Below are positions 48,127-57,829 of a stretch of DNA of 64,000 nt, one piece after another (within the stretch, counting starts at the first letter, position 1; the number at the start of each line of letters is the position of its first letter). A program made the translations under genes and the position numbers. Below the pieces are notes generated by a model, which saw nothing but the letters and a program-made list of their open reading frames with translations, searched no databases and was not told where the DNA came from. Source of the DNA: Hyphomonadaceae bacterium (GTDB lineage Bacteria > Pseudomonadota > Alphaproteobacteria > Caulobacterales > Aquidulcibacteraceae). The stretch is from positions 62,001-126,000 of the forward strand of contig JAEUMQ010000014.1 of assembly GCA_016791425.1 (NCBI GenBank). The letters run 5' to 3'.

Positions 48127-48219
48127 ATGACCAAGCTGATCGCCATCGCCGCCGCCGCCATGATCTTCGCGTCGGCCGCATACGCGACCGTGATGCAGGC
48201 CGCGCAGATCGTCGGCTGA
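48127..48219 (+). CDS. 30-residue hydrophobic microprotein 1
   Basis: A 93-bp frame encoding 30 residues. CGGAGA precedes ATG 48127 by about 7 bp. The product is Ala-rich and hydrophobic from residue 4 to 26 and ends AAQIVG. It aligns without gaps to the two following frames of exactly the same length, with M1, A6, F14, A15, A18, A25, A26 and V29 identical in all three. Likely a small membrane peptide or a bare signal-peptide-like product. No homologue is recognised. A longer GTG-started frame exists but lacks a ribosome site. Confidence 0.7.
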   Translation: MTKLIAIAAAAMIFASAAYATVMQAAQIVG

Positions 48220-48301
48220 TCGCGCCATGCACAGCAACATCAAGTTCGCCGAAGTGAACGGCGCGGACATCACCAGCAATACCGTCGCAACCGGGGACAC
48301 C

Positions 48302-48394
48302 ATGAAACGGCTCGCAGCCATCTTCTTCGCCGCCGCCATCTTTGCGCCGCTCGCCTACGTGGCGCTCGCAACGGCCGCGAGCATGGTCTCATAG
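48302..48394 (+). CDS. 30-residue hydrophobic microprotein 2
   Basis: A 93-bp frame, 30 residues (MKRLAAIFFAAAIFAPLAYV, then 10 more). GGGGAC precedes ATG 48302. An in-frame ATG at 48227 would add 25 polar residues, but the ungapped match to microproteins 1 and 3 favours 48302. It shares the KR/TK/TR-type charged start, the IFA/VFA-A/P centre and the AA-x-x-V tail with its neighbours. It lies 82 bp after microprotein 1. Confidence 0.68.
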   Translation: MKRLAAIFFAAAIFAPLAYVALATAASMVS

Positions 48395-48421
48395 GCACCA
48401 GGAGACTTGAAGGTTATCGCC

Positions 48422-48514
48422 ATGACACGGGTTCTTGCATCCGCCGCTTCGCTTCTGGTGTTCGCGCCCTTCGCGCTCGTCACCCTGGCGCACGCCGCGC
48501 AGATCGTGGCGTAA
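48422..48514 (+). CDS. 30-residue hydrophobic microprotein 3
   Basis: A 93-bp frame, 30 residues, starting MTRVLASAASLLVFAPFALV and ending AAQIVA. AGGAG and GAAGG lie upstream of ATG 48422. It is closest to microprotein 2 in the centre (FAP.A) and to microprotein 1 at the tail (AAQIV). It is 27 bp after microprotein 2, and the set is followed by a strong intrinsic terminator at 48575. Confidence 0.7.
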   Translation: MTRVLASAASLLVFAPFALVTLAHAAQIVA

Positions 48515-48574
48515 CCCGCGCGCTCATCCCAACGTCGCATTAGCCCCTGCCAGCTTGCTTTGCGACGAACCTCC

Positions 48575-48610
48575 GGGCTCGGATCACATGATCCGAGCCC
48601 TTTTTCTTTC
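48575..48610 (+). terminator. Strong intrinsic terminator of the microprotein operon
   Basis: GGGCTCGGATCA and TGATCCGAGCCC are perfect 12-base complements, immediately followed by TTTTTCTTT. This is the clearest Rho-independent terminator in the window. It sits 60 bp after the third microprotein and before the methyltransferase gene. Confidence 0.9.
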
Positions 48611-48737
48611 GCGCATGAAGGAAGCTCGCCGCGGTGCGAAGAATGCCGGAGACTGCCTTCAATAAGGGATGCTCGGACACCGTCCCCAGCCTTGGGCGGA
48701 GGGCCGGGAGCCTCTATCCTGCCCGTTGAGAGGGTTT

Positions 48738-49472
48738 ATGCCGGCGGTCTACGAAACGATCGGGGAAGGCTATGCGCTGCAGCGGCGCGCCGATCCGCGC
48801 ATCGCCTCGATGATCACGGATGCGCTTGGCGATGCGCGCACAATCGTGAATGTCGGCGCGGGCGCAGGCTCTTACGAGCCGGCGGATCGGATCGTGCAGG
48901 CGGTAGAGCCGTCGGATACGATGATCGCGCAGCGGCCGGCGGGCGCGGCGCCTTGCGTGCAGGCCTCGGCGGAGGCGCTGCCTTTCGCGGACGGCGCATT
49001 CGACGCGGCGATGGCGGTGCTGACGATCCATCATTGGTCCGATTGGCGCGCGGGTCTGCGTGAAATGCGGCGAGCGGCGCGGCGGCGCGTCGTGCTCGTC
49101 ACGTTCGATGTGGAGGCGTCGGATTTCTGGCTGACGCGCGACTATCTCCCGGAACTTATTGAGCTCGACCGGCGCATCATGCCGAAGCTCGGCGACATGG
49201 AGGACGAGCTCGGCGCGTTCGAGGCATCGCCCGTGCCCGTGCCGCATGATTGCGTGGACGGATTTCTCGGCGCCTATTGGCGACGGCCGGACATCTATCT
49301 TGATCCGATTGCGCGAAGGTCGATGTCGTCCTTCGCGAAGATCGATGCGCAGGACGGACTGAAGGGGCTTAAGCACGACCTTGAGAGCGGGGTTTGGCGG
49401 GCGCGCAATGCGCACCTTCTAGCGCTCGACGCGCTGGATATCGGGTATCGCTTGCTGCGCTGGGAATTCTGA
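48738..49472 (+). CDS. Class I SAM-dependent methyltransferase
   Basis: A 244-residue Rossmann-fold methyltransferase. Motif I is IVNVGAGAGSYEP, motif II is VQAVEPSDTMIAQRP, and the later ASAEALPFADGAFDAAMAVLTIHHWSD matches the UbiE/COQ5-like group. ATG 48738 is preferred because GAGAGGG lies just upstream and the longer frame begins before any ribosome site. The substrate is unknown. It sits behind the microprotein terminator and so is likely transcribed from its own promoter. Confidence 0.88.
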   Translation: MPAVYETIGEGYALQRRADPRIASMITDALGDARTIVNVGAGAGSYEPADRIVQAVEPSDTMIAQRPAGAAPCVQASAEALPFADGAFDAAMAVLTIHHWSDWRAGLREMRRAARRRVVLVTFDVEASDFWLTRDYLPELIELDRRIMPKLGDMEDELGAFEASPVPVPHDCVDGFLGAYWRRPDIYLDPIARRSMSSFAKIDAQDGLKGLKHDLESGVWRARNAHLLALDALDIGYRLLRWEF

Positions 49473-49498
49473 CGGCGCCTCGCCATGCTGGTCCGCAG

Positions 49499-49906
49499 CT
49501 AGCCCGGCAACGCATCGAAAGCAGGAACCTTGTGCAGATCGCGATCCCAGCTCGCGCTGCTCGCCACGCAAATGTGCGCGTCCGGCCGGGTTTCGAGGGC
49601 AGTGTCGAGGCTTCCGGCCGGCGCGACGAGCAGCGCCCCGTTCATCTGAAGGCCGGGAAGCGCAGAACCGCATTCGGCGCAGAAGCTCCGCTCATGCCGC
49701 GTGGATGGGACGCGGTACGTCCTGATGCTCCCTTCGCCCGAGAGCCAGGTGATCGTCGCGCTCGACGAGAAGAGATTGGCCGCGTGCGCCGACCCAGTGT
49801 CCTTGCGGCAGCGGCTGCAGTGGCAGAGGAAGAAACGTTCGAACGGACCGGTTATTTCGAACCGAACCTCGCCGCACAGGCACGAGCCGGCATGCTTCTC
49901 GATCAT
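49499..49906 (-). CDS. GFA-family zinc-binding protein
   Basis: A 135-residue protein of the glutathione-dependent formaldehyde-activating (CENP-V/GFA) family. Zinc-binding cysteines are in GSCLCGEVRF, FFLCHCSRCRKDTGSA and FCAECGSALP, the family's standard arrangement. Most members have no proven substrate, and the formaldehyde role applies to a few. ATG 49906 gives the normal MIEKHAGSCLCG opening. The PBP1C gene ends 16 bp upstream on the same strand. Confidence 0.9.
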   Translation of the reverse strand: MIEKHAGSCLCGEVRFEITGPFERFFLCHCSRCRKDTGSAHAANLFSSSATITWLSGEGSIRTYRVPSTRHERSFCAECGSALPGLQMNGALLVAPAGSLDTALETRPDAHICVASSASWDRDLHKVPAFDALPG

Positions 49907-49922
49907 GGCTAGCCCTGTCCTG

Positions 49923-52073
49923 CTATGAGCCGGAATTGCGGATGCGGACGCGGACGGATGCGGCGCGGCCATCAGCGTCGATGACCATGACATCGTGGAA
50001 GCCCGGCGCCGTCGGGCGCCAGATCGCGCGGCCGCTGGTCGGCTCGGTCGGCACTTCGTTTCCCTCGGCGTACCAGGTGAGCGGCGGACGCCCGCCGCGC
50101 GCCGACAGGGAAAGGCCCCGCGATCGCGGGCCGTATTCGAGCACGAGGACTTCGGTGTTGTCGGGCGGGAAAAGGATTGCGGGCGCATCGGAGACGCGCG
50201 GGCTGTCGAGGCGCGCGAGGCCGGGCGCGGGAGCGTGCTGCAATTCCTCCGTGGCCGGAGCTTTGGCGTTCGGCGCGATGAGGTCGAACGCTTCGAAGAG
50301 GATCGGGAGCGCAGCGTCGCGGCCGGTCGCGCCCGGGCGCGGGGCGCCGTCGGCGCGTCCAACCCAGACCGCGACGGCGTAGCCGCCGCCTACGCCCAAG
50401 GCCCAGGCATCGCGGAAGCCGTAGGAGGTCCCGGTCTTGAAAGCGATGCGCGGAGCATGCTGGGCGAGCGCGGCGGGCGCGCGGCCGGCAGGCGAAGGCG
50501 AAGAGGCGAGGATGTCGAGCACTTTCCGCGCAGTCGCGGGCCGCACGAAGGAATGCGCGCGGGTCCAGACGCTGGGCGTGGCCTCATAGGTGAGCGGACG
50601 GGCGCGGCCTTCGTCGCCGAGCGCCGCATAGAGCGTGACGAGCTCTTCCATGGTGAGGCCCACGCCGCCAAGCGCCAGCGCCAATCCGGGTTCGGACAAT
50701 TCTCTTCGGGGAAGCCGCGGACGGGCGCCGGCCTCGGTCAGCGCGGCTTCGAAACGCGCGGCGCCCACCCTTTCCAGAGTGGCGACGGCGGGCACGTTGA
50801 GCGAGTGCTGCAGCGCCTCCTCCAGGCGCACGTCGCCATGAAAACGACGATCGAAATTCTCCGGCAGATAGCCGGCGAAGCGGCGCGGCGCATCGCGCAC
50901 CAGCGTCTCAGGCGCCGCGATGCCGTCATTGAACGCGAGCGCGTAGATGAAGGGCTTCAGCGCCGAGCCCGGGGAGCGCACGGCGCGCGTCATATCGAGC
51001 CAACCGCCGGCGCGGTTCCGGTCGGCGGCGCCGATGGAGGCGCGTACGGCGCGCTGATCGATCTCGACGGCCATTAGCGCGATGGTGGCGTCGCGCTCCA
51101 GGGCCTGCGCGCGGCGCGCGGCCAGCGCTTCCAGCGATTGCTGCAGCGGCGCGTCGATCGAGGAGCGGACGATGGCGGCGCCGCGATGAGCCGCCGCCAG
51201 CCGCTCGGATATGGAGAGCGCCGACGCGGGGAACGGCGTGCGGCCGCGGATGGGATCGGCCGCCGCTTCATGGGCGCGCTCGCGCGAGATGGCGCCGACG
51301 GCGGCGAAGCGCGCGAGCACCTTGTTGCGCGCCGCGCGCGCGGCGTCGGGGCGGCGATCGGGACGGCGTGCTTCAGGAGCTTGCGGTAGCGCGACGAGCA
51401 GCGCCATCTCCGAATCGTCGAGCCATTCGGGGTCGCGGCCGAAATAGGCGCGGCTCGCAGCGCGCACGCCTTCGAGATTGCCGCCATAGGGCGCCATCGT
51501 CAGGTAGGCGGCGAGGATCTCGCGCTTGGTGAGGCGCCGCTCGATCTGCAGCGCACGGACGATCTCGATGAGCTTGGATGACACCGTACGCGGGCGCGGC
51601 TCCAGAAGGCGCGCGAGCTGCATGGTGATCGTGGAGCCGCCGGAGGTGACGCGGCCGGAGCGCGCATAGTTGAAGGTCGCCCGCGTCAGCGAGAGCGGAT
51701 CGACGCCCGGGTGGAGCCAGAAGCGCGCATCCTCGATGCGGACGAGGCGATCGAGGAAGTTCCTGTCGATCTCGTCGAGGCGCGCGGCAAGACGCCAACG
51801 CCCTTGCGGCGTCTGCATCGCGCGGAGCCATTGGCCGTTGCGGTCGAGCACGACGGGAGAGACGACGCGCGCGCGCTCCAGCGGCGGCGGGAACGCAAGG
51901 TCGGCGGCGAAGAGCGTCAGCATGAGCGCCAGCGCGGCCCAGGCGATGCGCTTGGCGCCGGCGCCGAGCGGCGGGCCGACACGCGGCCCGCGCTTGATCG
52001 GCGCAAGAAAGAACGCCCCCTCCCCTCTTGCGGGGGAGGGTTGGGAGGGGGGGCGTGCACCTTGGCCCGACAT
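49923..52073 (-). CDS. pbpC: Penicillin-binding protein 1C
   Basis: A 716-residue bifunctional peptidoglycan synthase anchored in the inner membrane. An N-terminal tail precedes the anchor ([20 protein letters not shown]). The GT51 domain has [21 protein letters not shown] and [15 protein letters not shown]. The transpeptidase has the SxxK serine in [13 protein letters not shown] (SxN) and KTGTS. A C-terminal BiPBP_C domain ends the protein. ATG 52073 is used. The upstream TTG 52091 is the longest possible start and there is no start after the repeat. The first residues ([13 protein letters not shown]) are translated from a hairpin repeat. It lies downstream of the alpha-2-macroglobulin gene, as in many proteobacteria. 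Confidence 0.92.
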   Translation of the reverse strand: MSGQGARPPSQPSPARGEGAFFLAPIKRGPRVGPPLGAGAKRIAWAALALMLTLFAADLAFPPPLERARVVSPVVLDRNGQWLRAMQTPQGRWRLAARLDEIDRNFLDRLVRIEDARFWLHPGVDPLSLTRATFNYARSGRVTSGGSTITMQLARLLEPRPRTVSSKLIEIVRALQIERRLTKREILAAYLTMAPYGGNLEGVRAASRAYFGRDPEWLDDSEMALLVALPQAPEARRPDRRPDAARAARNKVLARFAAVGAISRERAHEAAADPIRGRTPFPASALSISERLAAAHRGAAIVRSSIDAPLQQSLEALAARRAQALERDATIALMAVEIDQRAVRASIGAADRNRAGGWLDMTRAVRSPGSALKPFIYALAFNDGIAAPETLVRDAPRRFAGYLPENFDRRFHGDVRLEEALQHSLNVPAVATLERVGAARFEAALTEAGARPRLPRRELSEPGLALALGGVGLTMEELVTLYAALGDEGRARPLTYEATPSVWTRAHSFVRPATARKVLDILASSPSPAGRAPAALAQHAPRIAFKTGTSYGFRDAWALGVGGGYAVAVWVGRADGAPRPGATGRDAALPILFEAFDLIAPNAKAPATEELQHAPAPGLARLDSPRVSDAPAILFPPDNTEVLVLEYGPRSRGLSLSARGGRPPLTWYAEGNEVPTEPTSGRAIWRPTAPGFHDVMVIDADGRAASVRVRIRNSGS
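52018..52040. repeat. GC-rich hairpin repeat inside pbpC
   Basis: CCCTCCCC (52018-52025) and GGGGAGGG (52033-52040) form an 8-bp stem inside the coding sequence for the cytoplasmic tail of PBP1C. It is related to the elements at 6876, 33503, 40629 and 52140. Confidence 0.7.
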
Positions 52074-52139
52074 ATCAGGCCCGAGCGCCAAAGAATCTGG
52101 TCAAACGCAGCGCCGGGACGTTCGCCCCCCACCCCCTAC

Positions 52140-52162
52140 CCCCTCCCCGCCAGGGGGAGGGG
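52140..52162. repeat. GC-rich hairpin repeat upstream of pbpC
   Basis: CCCCTCCCC (52140-52148) and GGGGAGGGG (52154-52162), a 9-bp stem with a GCCAG loop, in the gap between the alpha-2-macroglobulin stop and pbpC. Confidence 0.65.
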
Positions 52163-52204
52163 CGCGCGTTAATCCGTGTACGGAGGAGCGTTGCGATCAT
52201 CCCA

Positions 52205-55200
52205 TCAATTCGCGGGCGCGATGCGGATGCGGCCGACATCGGTGCGGGCGAAGACGCCGGGGCGGTACATGTCCTCCACCTGGGCGGCGGGGAACGTGTA
52301 GGCGCCGGGCGTCACCGCGCGCGCGACATAGGCGAAGCGGAAGGAAGAGCCGCGCAGGTCGATGGCGCCGACGAAGCGGTCGTCGCGCGCTTCGGCGACG
52401 CGGCCCTGGTTGATCTCGCCGACAAAGGCGAACGGTCCGCTGCGCTGCGAGCCGTCATAGGATTGCGGTTGGAAGCCATCCGCCGGCCCCAAGACGCTCT
52501 CGATTTCCAAGCCGGCGGGCAGGAGATCCACGACGACGGACGGATAGGTGCGCGCGCCTTCCGGGCGGCCGCTCACCGCGATGACGACGCGGTCGCCTTG
52601 GCGGATCGCGTTCAGGTCTGCGATCGTTCCGTCGAGACGATAGACGCGCTTGTCGAGCGCGTAGCCTGCGCTCGCCGCCGGCGGCGCGGACGCAGGCGGC
52701 CCGGTGAGCGTCAGCGTGCGCCACACCTGACCGCGGCCGTCATTGCGGAAGTTGAGCCCCTGCGCGATGCGGGCGTAATCGGCCTCCACGCGGCGGCCGG
52801 CATTGGCCTGGCCGTTGAGCGAGACGGCGACCGGCCCGGCGCTGCGCAGCAGCGAGTCGAGCGCGAGCAGCATCTGCACCTGCTCCTGCGTCATCATCGC
52901 GTCGGGATCCTTCTCCTCGCGCACGAGGCGCGCGCGGACGCGCTCGACCGTGCCGGTCTCGCCGGCTTCGGCGGCGAGGGCGAGGACGCCGGCCATGTCG
53001 CGCAACGGCGATTGGTACCAGTCGCCGCTGTTGCGATAGCCGAGCGCCTCTTCGGCAAGCTGGAACGAGCGGCGGGCGCGGGCGCGGTCGCCCATATGCG
53101 CGAGCGCGGCGCCGATCTGCGCGCGGGCGAGCGGGGAAGGCTCGTCGCGCAGGCGCGCGTCGTGGAAGTAGCGGACCTGGCCGATGTCGGCCTGGCCGCC
53201 CTTGGCGAGCACGTAGAGCGCGTAGGCCGCCGAGCGCGAGCGCAAGAGCTCGGTCGTATCGTTCGAGCCGGGCCAGCGATAGACCTCGAAATCGTACGAG
53301 ACGCCGCCGAAATCGTTCAGGCGCGCGACCTTGCGAAGGCCCTGATAGGCGAGATCGAGCGAAGCCTGCGGCACGACATAGCCTTGCGCCTTCGCGCGGG
53401 TGAGGAAGTCGACGACATAGGCGCCGAGCCAGGGGGTGGCGGATCCGTCGCCGGCGTTCCAGAGCCCGAAGGCGCCGTCCGGGGTCTGACGATCCAAGAG
53501 GCGTGTGACCGCCTCCTGCACGCGGCGCCTGAGGCGCGGATCCTGCGAGCGGCTGGCGTTCTCGGCGAGCGCGTTAAAATAGAGCAGCGGCATCGAGACC
53601 GACGTGAGCTGCTCGGAACAGCCATAGGGATAGCGTTCGAGCTGCGCCAGCAGCGGCGCCGCATCGAGGCCGGCGAGGTTCGAGTAGGACACAACGGCGG
53701 TCCCTTCGCGCGGCGCGAAGCGGGAGAGCGCGTCGTTCGGCACGCGGTAGCTCGCCTGCACCGCTTGCGGCGCCGTCTGCACGTCGGTGACGGGCAGGAA
53801 GGGCGCGCGCGACTGGATGTCGTAGGAGTGCGTGATGCGGTGGAAGCCTCCAGGGCCGGTGAGCGTGATGGTGATCTGGCCGATGCCGGCGGTGGGCGCG
53901 GTGATCGGCACGCGCGCCAGGCCGCGCTGACCGCGGGCGAGCTGCATGCGCGCGGGCGGCGCGCTCAAGGGCGTGACGCCGCCGCCGGAGAAGGCGACGC
54001 TGTAGGCGCCCGCCGGACCTTCGACATTATCGACGGAGAGCGCCGCCATCGCTTCGTCGCCGGGCGCGATGAAGCGCGGCAGCGTCAGCTCGGCGACGAC
54101 GGGATCGCGCACGGTCAGCGCTTCCTCGTCCTGGCCGACGGCGGATTCGGTCCAGGCGACGGCCATCAGACGCAGACGTCCGTTGAAGTCGGGGATATCG
54201 AGCGGGATCGTCGCGCGGCCGGCGCCGTCGAGGGTGATGACGTCGGAGAACAGCGAAACGGTCTTGGTCGGAACGACCGTCAGGCCTTCGCCGCCGAGGC
54301 CGTCGCCGCCCTGGCGCGGCGTCGCGGGGGCGCCGAGGTTCGGGTTGAGCAAGCGGCCGTAATCGTCACGGACGATCACGCCGAGCGCGCGGCGGCCGAA
54401 GAAATAATCGACCGGGTTCGGACTTTCGTACTTGGTGAGCTGAAGGATCCCCTCGTCCACGGCCGCGATGGCGACGCGCACGCGCTCGCCGCGCGGCGCA
54501 TTGGCCACCGTGATCGGGACGTTGAGGCGCTGGCGCGGTCTGACCACGCCCAGCCCATCCCCGACCGCGACCCGCAGCTCACGCGCGGCGGTGTCTGTCT
54601 TGACGTAGGCGACTCCGACCGCGCGGCGCGGCACAGGCAGATTCACCGGATCGCGCGGCGTCATCACGGTGACGAGCACGTAGGCGCCGCCGCCCCAGGA
54701 TTGATCGACCGGCAGCTCGATCGTGGTTCCGTTCGGGCCGACGCGGCGCGTGGTCATGGAGATCACGCGGTCGGTGGCGACGACGATCTGCGCTTCGCCG
54801 GCGTAAGGGGGACGGATCTCAACGCGCGCGCGCTGGCCGGGACGCACCGGATCGGTCGGCGCGACGACGGTGACCATGTCGGGCGTGTCGGCGTCGCCGA
54901 TGCCGGCGCCCCAGCCGGAGTAGAAGCGAACGGACGTACCCTCGGTCGGCTGGTCGCCGACGATGAGGCGGTAGGCGCCGCCGTCGAGCTCGCCCTTCGC
55001 GATCTCGACCGCGCGATTGGCTTGCAGGTCGATGTTTCCGGTGGCGATCGGCACGTCGCGGCCGGTGCGGCGCCAGCGCCACGTGCCGCCATCGAGATAC
55101 CAATCATAGGACCAGTCTTCGCGCACGAGCGTCCACGGCACGGCGCGCGCCGCGATCTGCCTGCCGTTGGCGTCGACTGCGATCACGTCGAACGCGGCGC

Positions 55201-57178
55201 GGCCGTTCTCCGGCACGACGCCATTGTCGAATTTCTGGCGCACGCCGAAATAGCGGCTCGACAGGCGCACGGGCGCGGAGAAGCTCTCGCGCACGACGCG
55301 GCCGCCGGGATCGGCGACGCTGGCCACGATGCGCGCGCGCAGCGGCAGGGTGGTGACGGGCGGATCGGAGAGCGCGAATTGCAGCTGCGCGTGACCGGCG
55401 CCGTCGGTGACCGTGCCCGGCAATTGAATGAAGCGCTCGTCGAAATTCTCGTCGGTGCGGCCGAACGTGTAGTTGGCGAAGCTCGGGAACGGGGAATGAT
55501 CGACGCCGACGCGGCCTTCGGCCTCGACGTTCAGGCCGGAGCCGGGCGCGCCATAAAGGAAGTCGGCCTGCACATCGATGGGACGCGTGGCGTTCGCGGT
55601 GAGCGGCGCCTCGCTGGCGCGGATTTGCACCCTCAGGCGCTGCGGAACGAAATCCTCGACCGACCAGGAGACCTGGCCGGCGGCGGCGTCCTGGCCATCG
55701 ACCTTGAGCTCGGCGCGCCACTGGCCGCGCGGGGCGGACCGATCCATGGCGATGTTCTGCGCGACGGCGCCGGCTTGCACGGCGGCGTTCAGGCGCATGC
55801 GGCGCGCCTCGGTGCCGTTCGGGCGGTAGACGATCAGCGTCGATTGGCGATCCTGGATAGCGCGGCCGTTCACGTCGCGCACGAGGCCGATGAGGCGCAC
55901 GCGCTCGCCCGGGCGGTAGATGCCGCGCTCGGTATAGAGATAGGCGTCGATGTCGCCCGGAGGCTGGCGCCCGTCGATGCCGCGATCGGAGAGATCGAGC
56001 GCGTTCGATTGCAGATCGAGCGCAGCGAAATCGCCGGAGGCGTAGGCCATGACGTAGCGCGGGCGCGCGGACCCTTCGCCGTCGAGCAGCGCCTTGGCGA
56101 AGCGGGCGTGGCCCTGGCCGTCGGTCGCGGCGCGGCCGAGCTCCTGGTTGTTCTCCGCGATGAGCGTGAGCGTGACGCCGTTGAGCGGCTGGGCGGTGCG
56201 CAGCGAGCGCGCGACGATGTCCATGCCGCCAGCGCCGGTGAAGGTCTGCAGCGCCATGTCGGTGTACATGATCCAACGATAGGCGCCGGCCGGGCGATCA
56301 TTGTTCTGGCCGTTGGCGCCGGCGCCCGGCGAGCCGTCCACCAGCCGCACGACATAAGCGCCGGGGCGGCGGTCCTTCAGGACGGAGCCGAGCGGGAAGA
56401 CGGTGGTGATGGCCTGGTTGCGACGATCGCGGGCGCCGGCGACGTCCAGCTCGCCCTCGAAGACCTTGTCGCCGACATCGCTGCCGGCGTTCTCGAGCGA
56501 CCAATAGCCCCAGCCGCCCTCCTCCACGATCTCGCCGAGCTCGATCTGGCGTTGGGAGAGGATGCGGTCGTTCACCCGCAGCACCGTCACCTTGAGCTTG
56601 GAGACATTGACGGACTCGATCGCGAGGCCGTCGGCTTCCGAGCGCGGCAGGATGACGCCATTGCCGACAAAGCCGACATAAGCGGGCCGATCGCCGAAGG
56701 AGAGCGTGAAGGTCTCGTCGCGGGCGGTGCGGTCGCCGCCTTCGGCTGGCAGCCCGGCCTTGATGGTGACCTGGCGATCGGGCTCGAACGGCAGGCCGGA
56801 AATGCACATCAGCGCGCCATTGGCCTCGACCTGCACCCGCGCGACAGGCTCGATGGACAGATAATCGGCGAGGTTGCCGCGCGCGCTGGCGGCGATGGCC
56901 TGGGAGAATTCCAGGCACGCCTTGGGCGCCGGCCCAGAGGTGTCGATGCGGTAGTTCATGAACGCCATGCCGTGCGGGCGCTCGCCTTTGGCGCGCGGCG
57001 CGTTGGCGGCGCGCACGGCGGTTCCGCCTTCGGGCGTGGAGATGATCGCGACCGGCGCCGGGCCGGTTCCCCCGGTGACGCGGCCAAGCACCGCGCCGCC
57101 CCACAAGCCGGCCACCAGCGCGAGCGCCGTAGCTAGGACGATCTTCCCGTTATCGCTCAGGAATTTCTGGATATCCAA
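52205..57178 (-). CDS. Alpha-2-macroglobulin family protein with thioester
   Basis: A 1657-residue protease-trap protein. A transmembrane anchor near the N-terminus (KIVLATALALVAGLWGGAVLG) replaces the lipobox of E. coli YfhM. Macroglobulin-type repeats fill the first two thirds. The thioester motif is C1187-S-E-Q1190 in YPYGCSEQLTS, intact, so covalent trapping of attacking proteases is expected. The following alpha/alpha toroid helices (GAFGLWNAGDGSATPWLGAYVVDFL) and a C-terminal receptor-type region are present. It lies upstream of pbpC, a common pairing thought to guard the periplasm and repair the wall. Confidence 0.93.
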   Translation of the reverse strand: MDIQKFLSDNGKIVLATALALVAGLWGGAVLGRVTGGTGPAPVAIISTPEGGTAVRAANAPRAKGERPHGMAFMNYRIDTSGPAPKACLEFSQAIAASARGNLADYLSIEPVARVQVEANGALMCISGLPFEPDRQVTIKAGLPAEGGDRTARDETFTLSFGDRPAYVGFVGNGVILPRSEADGLAIESVNVSKLKVTVLRVNDRILSQRQIELGEIVEEGGWGYWSLENAGSDVGDKVFEGELDVAGARDRRNQAITTVFPLGSVLKDRRPGAYVVRLVDGSPGAGANGQNNDRPAGAYRWIMYTDMALQTFTGAGGMDIVARSLRTAQPLNGVTLTLIAENNQELGRAATDGQGHARFAKALLDGEGSARPRYVMAYASGDFAALDLQSNALDLSDRGIDGRQPPGDIDAYLYTERGIYRPGERVRLIGLVRDVNGRAIQDRQSTLIVYRPNGTEARRMRLNAAVQAGAVAQNIAMDRSAPRGQWRAELKVDGQDAAAGQVSWSVEDFVPQRLRVQIRASEAPLTANATRPIDVQADFLYGAPGSGLNVEAEGRVGVDHSPFPSFANYTFGRTDENFDERFIQLPGTVTDGAGHAQLQFALSDPPVTTLPLRARIVASVADPGGRVVRESFSAPVRLSSRYFGVRQKFDNGVVPENGRAAFDVIAVDANGRQIAARAVPWTLVREDWSYDWYLDGGTWRWRRTGRDVPIATGNIDLQANRAVEIAKGELDGGAYRLIVGDQPTEGTSVRFYSGWGAGIGDADTPDMVTVVAPTDPVRPGQRARVEIRPPYAGEAQIVVATDRVISMTTRRVGPNGTTIELPVDQSWGGGAYVLVTVMTPRDPVNLPVPRRAVGVAYVKTDTAARELRVAVGDGLGVVRPRQRLNVPITVANAPRGERVRVAIAAVDEGILQLTKYESPNPVDYFFGRRALGVIVRDDYGRLLNPNLGAPATPRQGGDGLGGEGLTVVPTKTVSLFSDVITLDGAGRATIPLDIPDFNGRLRLMAVAWTESAVGQDEEALTVRDPVVAELTLPRFIAPGDEAMAALSVDNVEGPAGAYSVAFSGGGVTPLSAPPARMQLARGQRGLARVPITAPTAGIGQITITLTGPGGFHRITHSYDIQSRAPFLPVTDVQTAPQAVQASYRVPNDALSRFAPREGTAVVSYSNLAGLDAAPLLAQLERYPYGCSEQLTSVSMPLLYFNALAENASRSQDPRLRRRVQEAVTRLLDRQTPDGAFGLWNAGDGSATPWLGAYVVDFLTRAKAQGYVVPQASLDLAYQGLRKVARLNDFGGVSYDFEVYRWPGSNDTTELLRSRSAAYALYVLAKGGQADIGQVRYFHDARLRDEPSPLARAQIGAALAHMGDRARARRSFQLAEEALGYRNSGDWYQSPLRDMAGVLALAAEAGETGTVERVRARLVREEKDPDAMMTQEQVQMLLALDSLLRSAGPVAVSLNGQANAGRRVEADYARIAQGLNFRNDGRGQVWRTLTLTGPPASAPPAASAGYALDKRVYRLDGTIADLNAIRQGDRVVIAVSGRPEGARTYPSVVVDLLPAGLEIESVLGPADGFQPQSYDGSQRSGPFAFVGEINQGRVAEARDDRFVGAIDLRGSSFRFAYVARAVTPGAYTFPAAQVEDMYRPGVFARTDVGRIRIAPAN

Positions 57179-57283
57179 GGCCGCCTCCGGAGATCGTCCG
57201 CGGGCCAGCCATCAAGCCGGCCATGGGCGAGCATTGCCCGACCGGCGGGCGGCTCACAAGCTGCGCCTTACAGCTCTGCAATA

Positions 57284-57745
57284 CTATTTTCCGGTGGGCT
57301 TCGTATCGGCGGGGGACTCGGGCCAGAAGTCCGCGGCAAGCGCTTCAGCGCTGCTGAACGGAGAGGTATCGGGAAGGGCATCTTCCTCGATCGCCATCTC
57401 AAGCGCGGCGTTGGCGCGAGCGTCGGGATAGGCGTCGGCGAACTCGGCTTCCAAAAACTGCTTCAGGCCGGGATTCTCGCGCAGATGCTTGGCCAGCGCG
57501 CGACGCGTGTTGTCGATCGAGACCCTCCAGGAGCGCGAGCGATGATCGGGCTGGAAGCGCCACTTCAACAGGTGCTGCAGGAGGATTATGAAGCGCGAGT
57601 GCAACTCGGCCCTTTGCGCCTTGCCCAAGGATTCCAGCTCCTCGGCGACGTTCTCCCAATCGAGCTCGTTGGCGGAGCGCCGGCGAGCGGCGTCAGCTTG
57701 GTCCACGGCCCAGGAATAGAAGTCGGCCTCATAGGTCTTCGACAT
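57284..57745 (-). CDS. DUF29 family protein
   Basis: A 153-residue protein of the DUF29 family, with the usual TYEADFYSWAVDQADAARRRSANELDWENVAEELESLGKAQRAEL start and HLLKWRFQPDHRSRSWRVSI core. Function unknown. ATG 57745 gives the standard length, and the longer frame to 58297 runs antisense through the ligase gene. It precedes the alpha-2-macroglobulin gene by 105 bp on the same strand and could lie in its transcript. Confidence 0.88.
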   Translation of the reverse strand: MSKTYEADFYSWAVDQADAARRRSANELDWENVAEELESLGKAQRAELHSRFIILLQHLLKWRFQPDHRSRSWRVSIDNTRRALAKHLRENPGLKQFLEAEFADAYPDARANAALEMAIEEDALPDTSPFSSAEALAADFWPESPADTKPTGK

Positions 57746-57829
57746 CGGGCAAATGTGCGCGCGCCGAACAGTTGAAGCAAGCGGGGTGTTCCTCCAGAAA
57801 GGGCCGACAAGAACTAAAAGGGAGCGAGC

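Noticed and set aside
48227-48301. N-terminal extension of microprotein 2
   Set aside because: In-frame ATG exists, but the ungapped match to the 30-residue neighbours and the GGGGAC site favour ATG 48302.
52028-57136. A 1702-codon open frame antisense to the alpha-2-macroglobulin gene
   Set aside because: High GC and codon bias of the real gene keep the complementary frame free of stops. The translation is Arg/His/Ala-rich with no domain, while the minus strand encodes a clear thioester protein.
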